Positions 26,001 to 33,396 of a DNA stretch of 64,000 bases are shown here, piece after piece. The position numbers and the translations under genes were made by a program. The stretch lies in NCBI RefSeq assembly GCF_013318015.2, contig NZ_CP115841.1, positions 1,612,001 through 1,676,000 on the forward strand, given 5' to 3'. This DNA comes from Agrobacterium tumefaciens. Its GTDB lineage: Bacteria; Pseudomonadota; Alphaproteobacteria; Rhizobiales; Rhizobiaceae. How positions within the stretch are numbered: the first letter of the stretch is position 1; each line of letters starts with the position of its first letter. The notes under the pieces were generated by a model. It saw only the letters and a program-made list of their open reading frames with translations, ran no database searches and had not been told where the DNA came from.

Positions 26001-26712
26001 TATAGGCGGGCTTTCCCGCAGTCGCGGCAATCGCACCGTCCAGATCGACCTCGACCGGATGTTCATCCGGCACCACGCGAATCCGCAGGCCCATGCGCCC
26101 ATTGGTATAATCCGGCTCACTGCTCGACAGCGAGAACGAGCCTGGATGCCCGTCAACGGCAGCGCGCCCTTCCGCCTTCCATGGTCCGGCCAGCGAATTG
26201 GCGGACATGTCGGCGTTAAGACCCGTCACAACACGGTTGCGGCCGGATTGCTCATCGATGAATTCGATCTGCCCGCCTTCGATCTGCACACTTTCCAGAA
26301 CCACGGTGCGGGCTGGAATTTCCGCCCGGCTGCCGCGCATCCAGTCCAGAGTGCCGTCCTTCAAAAGCCGGATCTTGGCCTTGGGTTCCTCGATGCGCAT
26401 GTCGAAGATACGCGCTTCACCGGAAAGGAAAGGCGCCAGCTCGGCATCCATGGAAAAACGCGCCACCTGAATGAGCGGCGATCCGTCCGCATCCGTTCCG
26501 GCGCGCACGTCATGCAGCGTCACCGAAGGGAAAGGGAGAAGCCGGGCTTCGACGCGACCGTGCACCACGACCTTCTTGCCCAGAATGCGGCTTGCCTGAT
26601 CTTCGAAATCGCGGCGGAAATCCGTCCAGTCAACGAAATAGGGAATGAGCAGCGCTGAAAACAGCACCACGGCCAGCAGTCCGCCCAGAAAAACCAGAAT
26701 ACGCCCGAGCAC
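23002..26712 (-). CDS. AsmA-family large envelope protein
   Basis: This 1236-residue protein starts at GTG 26712, 8 bases after GGGAGAAG. An N-terminal signal anchor (ILVFLGGLLAVVLFSALLIPYFVDW) is followed by the AsmA N-domain (VVHGRVEARLLPFPSVTLHDVRAG). Long beta-rich repeats come next and the AsmA C-terminal domain (about 900-1090, GGSGEVRASGLVLKGLNPGAF). AsmA-like proteins are inner-membrane-anchored, periplasm-spanning proteins linked to phospholipid transport to the outer membrane. The last 150 residues form an Arg/Glu/Ala/Gln coiled coil with nine consecutive Gln, unusual for the family. It is probably monocistronic. Confidence 0.9.
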   Translation of the reverse strand: MLGRILVFLGGLLAVVLFSALLIPYFVDWTDFRRDFEDQASRILGKKVVVHGRVEARLLPFPSVTLHDVRAGTDADGSPLIQVARFSMDAELAPFLSGEARIFDMRIEEPKAKIRLLKDGTLDWMRGSRAEIPARTVVLESVQIEGGQIEFIDEQSGRNRVVTGLNADMSANSLAGPWKAEGRAAVDGHPGSFSLSSSEPDYTNGRMGLRIRVVPDEHPVEVDLDGAIAATAGKPAYSGSFAFSFREDQKQKQQGGQSLFSSPRTRGSFELTNESVRIPSYRMELGGNENPYVVTGEATLDTGAKPEFLLTADGQQIDVNRFAPPVVQTGKTSRQPTASVRQRIEAFAAMVARIPVPPVPGKASISLPALVSDDTTIRDIRLDVRPDGSGWQVVNAVATLPGRTQLEAKGSLTLLDGPAFNGNLLVASNQPSGLANWLSGSVDPAIRQLNAAGFSADVSLTTLNQRFDNLELAIGDASLKGKLERRSDGKASNLSIDLAGNEIDLDALKALGSLALGDQVGSSVLDHRIDAKFKADRFNMAGVTANHVETAFTMAGGVLSLEKMTAGDIAGAEVKAKGQLQGSLLKYAGKGTVNLHATDMQPFFAMLQQKLPGHPFLSRLAASSPWYANSDLAMDVSVNSENGGANVAVSGTVNGSRLSAVAKMPDFLSITDDTAMSLEGVLKNQSTAILFGQAGLDPLPFDADGEGLLSVKLNGTLGSPVQTDIRFSTERTHFSMIGSFAVAAANFGEGSADLALESADIEPYLIMNAVGLPQLGGGMALKANGKMAVDAQKIAFSALGGQAGGNPFSGSLAFQRAAPHSVTGDLALRTVDLAWLGDAIYGPVIDPETGTLNAKPLAMPAFPQLKASLSLKAESFEAGPFGTVTGLSTKITHDDGNLALDDIAGTFMGGKLTGRIAMSTGEGAGIFRTKIAVNDANPESILWANANGPVATGRVAIDLTAESTGKSVGEILKSAGGSGEVRASGLVLKGLNPGAFPPILQAAEGLQQPIDAPKVRPLVDQSLWQGEIPLGNVALPFTLNGGALHFQNLRAGIDPVTLTGDATVDIAASTVNGDLDLIFNPGTEVVAGAEPSLRLNYNGPLAAPALTTDVSALGNYLSLRAFEKERRRVEAMQASVLEKQRLRRETALYRSQAAERQAEKERVEAEAKAKAEEEARLKAAAEERLRQEKEQQERLQQQQQQQQQPVPERQSTPALTVPPTEDAIRQLAPENAPANP
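23101..23127 (-). repeat. In-frame CAG/CAA trinucleotide tract (Gln9) in the AsmA-family gene
   Basis: The plus strand reads TTG, six CTG, TTG, CTG, giving nine Gln codons in a row on the coding strand. Perfect triplet tracts can change length by slippage without frameshift. Confidence 0.85.
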
Positions 26713-26803
26713 TGAACTGCTTCTCCCTTCGCGAACGCTGCAAACCTATTCTTATTTGCCTTAACGGCAAGCAGCCTTTTGTACCAATCAATTGTGAGAA
26801 TGA

Positions 26804-28216
26804 TCAGACAAGACGGAACAGTTTGCCTGGATTGAAGATGTTATTGGGGTCGAGCGACGTTTTGATGGCGCGCATCACATCCAGCGCATTTCCCGCCTCT
26901 TCGGCCAGAAAACTCATCTTGCCCTGGCCGATGCCGTGTTCTCCGGTGCAGGTGCCGTCCATGGCGATGGCCCGGCGATTGAGACGCGCAACGAAAGCTT
27001 CGGTTTTGGCGACACTTTCGGCATCCTTGCCATCGAAGAGGATAAGCACATGGAAATTGCCGTCGCCGGCATGACCGACGATCGGCGCCAGAAAGCCGTT
27101 TTCCTTGATATCCCGCTGCGTTTCCACCACGCAGTCCGCCAGCCGCGAAATCGGCACGCAGACATCGGTGGACAAACCGTCGAGATGCGGCGCAAGCGCC
27201 CGCGAGGCCCAATAAGCGTCATGCCGGGCCTTCCACAGCTTGTTGCGCTCGGCCGCATCGCTGGTCCAGCGGAAATCGACGCTGCCGCATTCCGCCGCGA
27301 TCTCTGCAAATTGCTGCGATTGCAGGGCCGCCGTCTCTTCGGTGCCGTGGAACTCCACGAACAGCGTCGGTTTTTCCGCGTAGTTCAGGCCGGAATAGGC
27401 ATTGCAGGCCCGCACCTGCACTTCATCAAGCAGTTCGATGCGCGCAACCGGAACACCCATCTGGATCGTCATGATAACGGCGTCACAGGCCGCCTGAATA
27501 CTGTCGAAGGTGCAGACGCCACCAGCGATCTTTTCCGGGATGCCCTGCAACCGCAGCGTAACCGAGGTCAGAACCCCAAGCGTGCCCTCGGCGCCGACGA
27601 AAAGCCGCGTCAGATCGTAACCGGCCGACGACTTGCGGGCACGGCGAGCAGTGCGGATTTCCTCACCATTGGCAACAACGGCGGTAACGGCCAGCACATT
27701 GTCCTTCATCGTGCCGTAACGCACGGCATTGGTGCCCGACGCCCGCGTCGAGGCCATGCCGCCGATAGAGGCATTAGCACCCGGATCGATCGGAAAGAAC
27801 AGGCCGGTATCACGCAGATAGACGTTAAGGTCCTCGCGCGTCACACCCGGCTCCACCGTCACGTCAAGATCTTCGGCGTTTACCTCAATGATGCGATTCA
27901 TCCGGCTGAAATCGATGCATATTCCGCCATCAGGCGCATTGACCTGCCCTTCCAGTGAAGAGCCAGTACCGAAAGGAATGACCGGCACCTTATAGAGCGC
28001 GCAGGCTTTCACCACGGCCTTCACGTCATCGGCGCTCTCGGCAAAGACGACACCATCAGGCGCCTGCAAGGTCAGATAGGTGGTGGTATGGCCATGCTGC
28101 TCGCGAAACGCCTGCCCAGTCTGGAGCTTGTCACCCAGCTGCTGCTTCAGCGCTGCAAGCACCGACGCGATGCCTTCCTCGTTGCGTTTTCCCGCGACTA
28201 CATCTTTCAGCGCCAT
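26804..28216 (-). CDS. FAD-binding oxidase (D-lactate dehydrogenase / glycolate oxidase GlcD type)
   Basis: This protein of about 470 residues has a PCMH-type FAD-binding domain (VFAESADDVKAVVKACALYKVPVIPFGTGSSLEGQVNAPDGGICIDFSRMNRI; GANASIGGMASTRASGTNAVRYGTMKDNVLAV). The C-terminal FAD-linked oxidase domain shows GHAGDGNFH and TCTGEHGIGQGK. It probably oxidises a 2-hydroxyacid such as D-lactate or glycolate. Met 28216, 7 bases after GGAG, is chosen; the longer open frame upstream has no similarity to the family. No glcE/glcF partner is nearby, which favours a single-subunit dehydrogenase. Confidence 0.9.
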   Translation of the reverse strand: MALKDVVAGKRNEEGIASVLAALKQQLGDKLQTGQAFREQHGHTTTYLTLQAPDGVVFAESADDVKAVVKACALYKVPVIPFGTGSSLEGQVNAPDGGICIDFSRMNRIIEVNAEDLDVTVEPGVTREDLNVYLRDTGLFFPIDPGANASIGGMASTRASGTNAVRYGTMKDNVLAVTAVVANGEEIRTARRARKSSAGYDLTRLFVGAEGTLGVLTSVTLRLQGIPEKIAGGVCTFDSIQAACDAVIMTIQMGVPVARIELLDEVQVRACNAYSGLNYAEKPTLFVEFHGTEETAALQSQQFAEIAAECGSVDFRWTSDAAERNKLWKARHDAYWASRALAPHLDGLSTDVCVPISRLADCVVETQRDIKENGFLAPIVGHAGDGNFHVLILFDGKDAESVAKTEAFVARLNRRAIAMDGTCTGEHGIGQGKMSFLAEEAGNALDVMRAIKTSLDPNNIFNPGKLFRLV

Positions 28217-28346
28217 CGTCCATCTCCACCGCAAGATACCGCCGTAACGGACTCGATCCGTTACGAAATTCCGTTGGGTGGTATGGGATAAGGTTAAGGC
28301 TTTGTCCAGCATCGCGATTGCGCGGGACACATTTGGCGAGGACCGT

Positions 28347-31300
28347 TTATTCCGCCGCAAGCAGCTGCTTGTCCTCCTCAAGCGCCTTCCGACGCGCGGC
28401 AAGTTCCAGTTCGCGGTGGAGGCGGATTTCCTCATCGGCTTGCGGTTTGGCGAAACGGGCAATCAGCAGGTAGGAAACCGGGGTGATGTAAAGCGTCACC
28501 AGCGTCGCAAAACCCAGACCGCCAACGATAACCCAGCCCAGCGCGATGCGTGCTTCCGCCCCTGCTCCCTGCGCCAGCACCAGCGGCACCCGGCCCAAAA
28601 TGGTCGCGATCATTGTCATCATCACCGGGCGCAGGCGGATGCTGGTGGCTTTTTCGATGGCTTCGCGCACGGTGGCGCCCTGGTCACGCAGATGGTTGGC
28701 GAATTCCACGATGAGAATGCCGTTCTTCGCCATCACGCCCACCAGAAGCACAAGCCCGATCTGGCTATAAACGTTGAGGCTCGATCCGGTGACGAGCAGC
28801 GCGATGACGGCGCAGGCAAGACCGAGCGGCACCGTCGACATGATGATGATCGAACTCAGGACACTTTCGAACTGCGCGGCCAGGACAAGGAAGATGATGG
28901 CGATGGCGAAACCGAAGGTCAGCAGCATGCCGCTCGAATTCTCCTCAAGCGTCGCCGCCTCGCCGAGCGGCAGAAGGCGGGCGCCGGGCGGCAGGAGGGA
29001 TTGTGAGAGCTCGTTCACCTTTTCCAAAGCCTGACCGAGCGAAACGCCGTCCTTGAGATTGGCGGTAAAGCCGACGGAGGGAAGCTGCTGCTCGCGGTTC
29101 AGCTGCGGCGCCACCGCATTTTCCTTCAGGGTGGCAATGACCGACATCGGCACGATCTTGCCGTCACCCGTTTTCAGGAAGACGTTTTCGAGATCGGTCG
29201 GGTCGTTGATCGGCCGGGTGGAGGACAGCAGCCGGACCGGGATTGCATCCCCATCCACGAAGACGTCGACAACCGAACGTCCTTCCAGCAGCGATTGCAT
29301 GGCGCGTGACAGGCCGGTGATATCAATGCCTAAATCGGAGGCGCGCTCCCGGTCGATGGAGACGGATAGCTGCGCCTGGTTGGGCTCGTTGTCCAAACGC
29401 GGCGTTTCGAACAGGCCGCTTTCCTCCATGGAAAGCAGTAGTTTCTGCGTAGCAGCTGTCAGTGCCTGATAATTGCTGCCGACCATTGCCATCTGCAGGC
29501 CGTTGCCCGCACCACGAATGCGCAGGCTGTTCGGCTGCATGGCGTTGCCGCGCAGCGCCGGCACCTTGTTGGCGGCAGCGGTAACGTCGGCGGCAATCTG
29601 GTTCTGCGTGCGGTCGCGATCAGCCCACGGCGCCAGCGTCAGCACCAGAAAACCGGTGTTGGAGGAACCGTTCATACCGGTGATGGAGTAAATATTGCGG
29701 ATTTCGCCACTGTCGCGCAGCGGCTGGAGATTTTCCTCGATCCGCTGCAACTGGTCGCGCGTATAGTCGAGGCTGACACCCTGCGGCGCCGTCACACGCA
29801 TCATCACCGAGGCGCGGTCCTCGCGCGGCGTCAGTTCGTTCTGGATCATGCCGAAGGCAATCCAAGACAGGCCCGAAAAGACAAGCGCAACGATGATGAC
29901 GATGAGCGGGTTGTTGAGGCAGGCGGAAAGCGTCTTCTTGTAGGTGGAGGCAAAGACATTGCCGAACCACGCCAGCGGTCCCGTGGGTTCCTTCAATCCG
30001 TCTTTCAGCATCCGCGAAGCGAGCATCGGACAAAGCGTCAGGGCCACGATGGAGGAAAGACCGACAGCGAAGGCGAGAACGAAACCGAATTCACGGAAAA
30101 GGCCACCCAGCTGGCCCGGAAGGAAGGAGAGCGGAATGAACACTGCGGCAAGTGTCGCCGTCGTCGCAATCACCGCGAAGAACACTTCCTGCGTGCCGAG
30201 AACAGCGGCAGCGCGCGGCCCCATGCCCTCCGCACGGCGGCGCACGATATTTTCCAGCACCACGATCGCATCATCGACCACCAGACCCGTCGCCAGAACG
30301 ATGGCGAGCAGCGTAAGGATGTTAATCGAGAATCCGACCATGTAGATGGCGATGATCGTGCCGATCAAAGCCACCGGCATGGTGATCGCCGGAATGAGGG
30401 TTGCCCGCCAGTCACGCAGGAACAGGTAGAGCACCACAACCACGATCAGCGCGGAAAGACCAAGCGCCAGTTCCACCTCGTGCAACGCGCCTTCGATGAA
30501 GACGGCGTCGTCACTGGTCACCACGATGCGCGTACCCTGCGGCAGGTTGGCCGACATGGCCTCGACGGCAGCCTTCACGCCGGTGGAGATATTCAGCGTA
30601 TTGGACTGCGCCTGCCGGATGACGCCGAGACCCACGCCCTGCACACCATTGGACCGCAGCGAGGTGGATTCGTCATCCGCACCCAGCATCACGGTTGCCA
30701 CATCGCGCAGGCGGATATTGTCCTTGATCAGAAGGTTGGAAAAATCCTCAGGCTTCGTGAGGCTCGCGGTCGCGCGCACGACGATGTCCTGCGTCGAACT
30801 TTTCAGCGATCCCGCCGGCACATCAAGCGCGGCACTGGCCAGCGCGGTCGAAATATCCGTCACCGTCAGACCACGGCTGGCAAGTGCGGCCTGATTGAGA
30901 TCGACGCGGAAGACTTTTTCCTGATCGCCGTAAAGCTCCACATCCGCCACGCCATCGACGGCGGCAAGGCGGTCGATGACTTCGTCATCCACCAGCTTGG
31001 TCAGATCTTCCATGCTGAGCGTGGACGAAGTGACGGCAAGACGCATGATCGGCTGGCTGTCGGAATCCGCCTTGATGATCTGCGGCTCGTCAGCATCATC
31101 AGGCAACTGGTTGGTTACGCGGCCAATGGCATCGCGCACATCGTTTGCGGCAACGGCCATATCGACATTGTCGCCGAATTCCATCGTTACGCGGCTGGTG
31201 CCGAATTGCGAATTGGAGGAGATGGTTTTGACGCCGCTGACGCGCGCAACAGCTCCCTCGATGGTCTGCGTCACTTCCTGATCGATGGTTTCGGGCGCCG

Positions 31301-31496
31301 CACCTTCATAAGTCGTCCTGACGCTGATGGACGGCCGGTCCACATCAGGCAACTCGCGCACCTCAACGCCAACCAGCGCGGCAAGGCCGGCAACCACAAG
31401 CAACGTATTGAGAACCGCTGCCAGAATGGGCCGGCGAACGAACAGTGCGGTGAAGGCGAGCTTGGAATCCTGACCCGAAGGCGACTGAGTCGTCAT
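28347..31496 (-). CDS. RND-family efflux pump permease
   Basis: This 1049-residue inner-membrane transporter of the AcrB/MexF-like type has an N-terminal helix (FVRRPILAAVLNTLLVVAG) and two sets of membrane helices around residues 330-550 and 860-1030. The proton-relay segment is VLATGLVVDDAIVVLENI, and the second bundle has GVMAKNGILIVEFANHLRDQGATV. Two large periplasmic loops are present. It works with the adaptor encoded just upstream, which overlaps it by four bases, and presumably an outer-membrane channel encoded elsewhere. The substrate is unknown. Confidence 0.95.
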   Translation of the reverse strand: MTTQSPSGQDSKLAFTALFVRRPILAAVLNTLLVVAGLAALVGVEVRELPDVDRPSISVRTTYEGAAPETIDQEVTQTIEGAVARVSGVKTISSNSQFGTSRVTMEFGDNVDMAVAANDVRDAIGRVTNQLPDDADEPQIIKADSDSQPIMRLAVTSSTLSMEDLTKLVDDEVIDRLAAVDGVADVELYGDQEKVFRVDLNQAALASRGLTVTDISTALASAALDVPAGSLKSSTQDIVVRATASLTKPEDFSNLLIKDNIRLRDVATVMLGADDESTSLRSNGVQGVGLGVIRQAQSNTLNISTGVKAAVEAMSANLPQGTRIVVTSDDAVFIEGALHEVELALGLSALIVVVVLYLFLRDWRATLIPAITMPVALIGTIIAIYMVGFSINILTLLAIVLATGLVVDDAIVVLENIVRRRAEGMGPRAAAVLGTQEVFFAVIATTATLAAVFIPLSFLPGQLGGLFREFGFVLAFAVGLSSIVALTLCPMLASRMLKDGLKEPTGPLAWFGNVFASTYKKTLSACLNNPLIVIIVALVFSGLSWIAFGMIQNELTPREDRASVMMRVTAPQGVSLDYTRDQLQRIEENLQPLRDSGEIRNIYSITGMNGSSNTGFLVLTLAPWADRDRTQNQIAADVTAAANKVPALRGNAMQPNSLRIRGAGNGLQMAMVGSNYQALTAATQKLLLSMEESGLFETPRLDNEPNQAQLSVSIDRERASDLGIDITGLSRAMQSLLEGRSVVDVFVDGDAIPVRLLSSTRPINDPTDLENVFLKTGDGKIVPMSVIATLKENAVAPQLNREQQLPSVGFTANLKDGVSLGQALEKVNELSQSLLPPGARLLPLGEAATLEENSSGMLLTFGFAIAIIFLVLAAQFESVLSSIIIMSTVPLGLACAVIALLVTGSSLNVYSQIGLVLLVGVMAKNGILIVEFANHLRDQGATVREAIEKATSIRLRPVMMTMIATILGRVPLVLAQGAGAEARIALGWVIVGGLGFATLVTLYITPVSYLLIARFAKPQADEEIRLHRELELAARRKALEEDKQLLAAE

Positions 31497-32659
31497 TGGC
31501 TGGCAACCTCCTCGGGCTTCGGCTGGCTTGCGACACGGACGGCACCACCCTCCCGCACCCGCTGCAATCCTTCGGTCACGACCTGATCGCCTTCCGCCAG
31601 TTCCGCTTTCACGAGAACGGCATCGGGGTTACGCTGCACGATCTGCACCCGCACCTTGGCCGATTTATTGTCGGTCACGCGCCAGACATAGGAACCTTCG
31701 GCATCCCACTGCACGGCCAGCGGATCGACGGATGCATAGGTCTCTCCGGCAAAACGCATGGTAACACCGAAGGACATACCGGCCCGAAGCTCATCCTTGT
31801 CGTTAGCAAACCGTGCCCGGATGCGGATGGTACGGCTTGCGGCGTCGACACGGTTGTCGACGGCCTCGACCTCACCTTTGAACGTCTCGCCGGGGCGTGA
31901 AATCGAGGTGGCCTCCACAGGCATTCCGACGGTAATTGCAGTTACGAACCGTTCCGGCGCCCAGAAATTGACCAGAATTTGAGAACGGTCATCAATGCCG
32001 ACGATCGTAGATTGCGTGGTGACATTGTCGCCGATATTGGCGGCCACGATCCCGACAACACCCTCAATCGGTGCGACGATGTCGCGGCGCCTGAGGTTCA
32101 GCTCGGCGGTGCTCAGTGCAAGCTTGGCGGCTTCCTCGGCAATCTGCGCATCCAGCACATCAAGGCGGGATACGGATTTCAGGTTACTGTAGGAACTCGA
32201 TTTTTCGACGGCGCTGCGTAGCGCAACCTGCGCCTTGTCCCGCTCGATCACCTGCTCCTCGTCATCGAGCCGCGCGAGCACCTGCCCCTTTACGACGCGG
32301 GCGCCGGATGAAATGCGGATTTCCGAAAGCGTGCCTGATGTCTGCGGCATGACGACGACCGACTGGATGGCCTCGCCACTGCCGATGGCGTTCAGCCTGT
32401 CATTGACCGTGCCCTGCTTGACCGGGGCCATCGCCACCAGGGTCGCATTGCCATCGCGGCGTGCGGCGCCGGCATTTTGGCCGGATGACGAACCAGGTGT
32501 TCTGGCACCGGATGCGGCAACCTCGACCGCGCCAACAGGTGTTTTGCCGATGCCGATACCCGCGAGCAGATTCCGCGCTTCGGGTGAATAAAACCCCCAA
32601 AGACAGAGTCCTGCTCCCGCCACAGCAAGACAGACACCCACCTGTTTCCACACCCGCAT
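31493..32659 (-). CDS. RND efflux periplasmic adaptor (membrane fusion protein)
   Basis: This 388-residue HlyD/AcrA-like protein has an N-terminal anchor (VGVCLAVAGAGLCLWGFY). The biotinyl-lipoyl segment (VMPQTSGTLSEIRISSGARVVKGQVLARLDDEE) and its second half (IVAPIEGVVGIVAANIGDNV) surround a short helical hairpin, followed by beta-barrel and membrane-proximal domains. It links the RND permease to an outer-membrane channel. First gene of a two-gene operon; no regulator gene adjoins it, but an inverted repeat lies just upstream. Confidence 0.93.
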   Translation of the reverse strand: MRVWKQVGVCLAVAGAGLCLWGFYSPEARNLLAGIGIGKTPVGAVEVAASGARTPGSSSGQNAGAARRDGNATLVAMAPVKQGTVNDRLNAIGSGEAIQSVVVMPQTSGTLSEIRISSGARVVKGQVLARLDDEEQVIERDKAQVALRSAVEKSSSYSNLKSVSRLDVLDAQIAEEAAKLALSTAELNLRRRDIVAPIEGVVGIVAANIGDNVTTQSTIVGIDDRSQILVNFWAPERFVTAITVGMPVEATSISRPGETFKGEVEAVDNRVDAASRTIRIRARFANDKDELRAGMSFGVTMRFAGETYASVDPLAVQWDAEGSYVWRVTDNKSAKVRVQIVQRNPDAVLVKAELAEGDQVVTEGLQRVREGGAVRVASQPKPEEVASQ

Positions 32660-32695
32660 ACAATTCTCCGATTATCCGCACAGCATAAACCCGCC

Positions 32696-32713
32696 CCGAA
32701 AAGAGCTTTTCGG
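32696..32713. repeat. Inverted repeat upstream of the RND operon
   Basis: CCGAAAAG-AG-CTTTTCGG lies 37 bases before the adaptor start. It could be a regulator-binding dyad. As an RNA its arms could fold only with a loop drawn from the stem, so it is less convincing as a terminator. Confidence 0.4.
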
Positions 32714-32884
32714 AACGGTAGAAGTATTCCCGCATGCCTTAACGAAGGCAACGCACAAATCCGTTCCTTACATAATTGTAATTTGTGATGAATTATCGTC
32801 GAAAGCGCACTGACGGCCATTTCTGTCGCAAACATTCGCCAATCCGGTAATCTGCAGCTGAAATAGCCATGACCGGAGGAATGC

Positions 32885-33295
32885 ATGAGCACCGTAACGA
32901 AAGCCGAAAATCCTGAAGCCAACCCGCGCGTCAAGGCTGTGTTCGACGATATCCGCACAACGCGGAAATCGGATTTCATCAACAATATGTGGCTCTACCT
33001 CGCCTTCGACCCCGATCTTCTGGAAAAGACCTGGGCCGAGGTCAAGGCGGTGATGGCCACACCTTCAGCGCTCGATCCGCTGGTGAAAGAAATGCTTTAT
33101 ATCGCCGTTTCCGTCACCAATGGCTGCTCCTACTGCGCCCACTCCCATACCGCGGCTGCAAAAGCCAAGGGCATGACGGGCGAACAGCATGCCGATCTCA
33201 TGCGGGTCATCGCCCTTGCCGCCAAGACCAACCAACTGGCCGTGGCGCTGCAATTGCCGGTGGACGCGGCTTTTGATGCCGACAGGCGGGCCTGA
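32885..33295 (+). CDS. Carboxymuconolactone decarboxylase / AhpD-like protein
   Basis: This 136-residue helical protein contains the AhpD-type redox signature EMLYIAVSVTNGCSYCAHSHTAAAKAKG, with CxxC followed by xxxH and an upstream Glu. These are the residues used by AhpD-like peroxidase partners. Relatives are annotated as CMD-family or alkylhydroperoxidase-like proteins. A GGAGGA site precedes the ATG. It is divergent from the RND operon and upstream of the UvrD-like gene, probably a separate unit given the hairpin between them. Confidence 0.87.
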   Translation: MSTVTKAENPEANPRVKAVFDDIRTTRKSDFINNMWLYLAFDPDLLEKTWAEVKAVMATPSALDPLVKEMLYIAVSVTNGCSYCAHSHTAAAKAKGMTGEQHADLMRVIALAAKTNQLAVALQLPVDAAFDADRRA

Positions 33296-33301
33296 GACGA
33301 A

Positions 33302-33325
33302 AAAACGTCTTGGAATAGGCGTTTT
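33302..33325 (+). terminator. Possible terminator after the AhpD-like gene
   Basis: AAAACGTCT and AGGCGTTTT form a 9-bp stem with one G-U pair around a 6-base loop; the T run is part of the stem (four T). It starts 7 bases after the stop. Confidence 0.45.
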
Positions 33326-33396
33326 GACGGATGATACCGGAATAAAAGCAGAACACGGTTCTAGCCTTTATATCCCGAATCACTACATTGGGCCGC

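Noticed and set aside
28216..28462. 82-codon upstream extension of the FAD-linked oxidase
   Set aside because: Arg/Ser-rich, no similarity to the family, and GGAG at good spacing precedes Met 28216.
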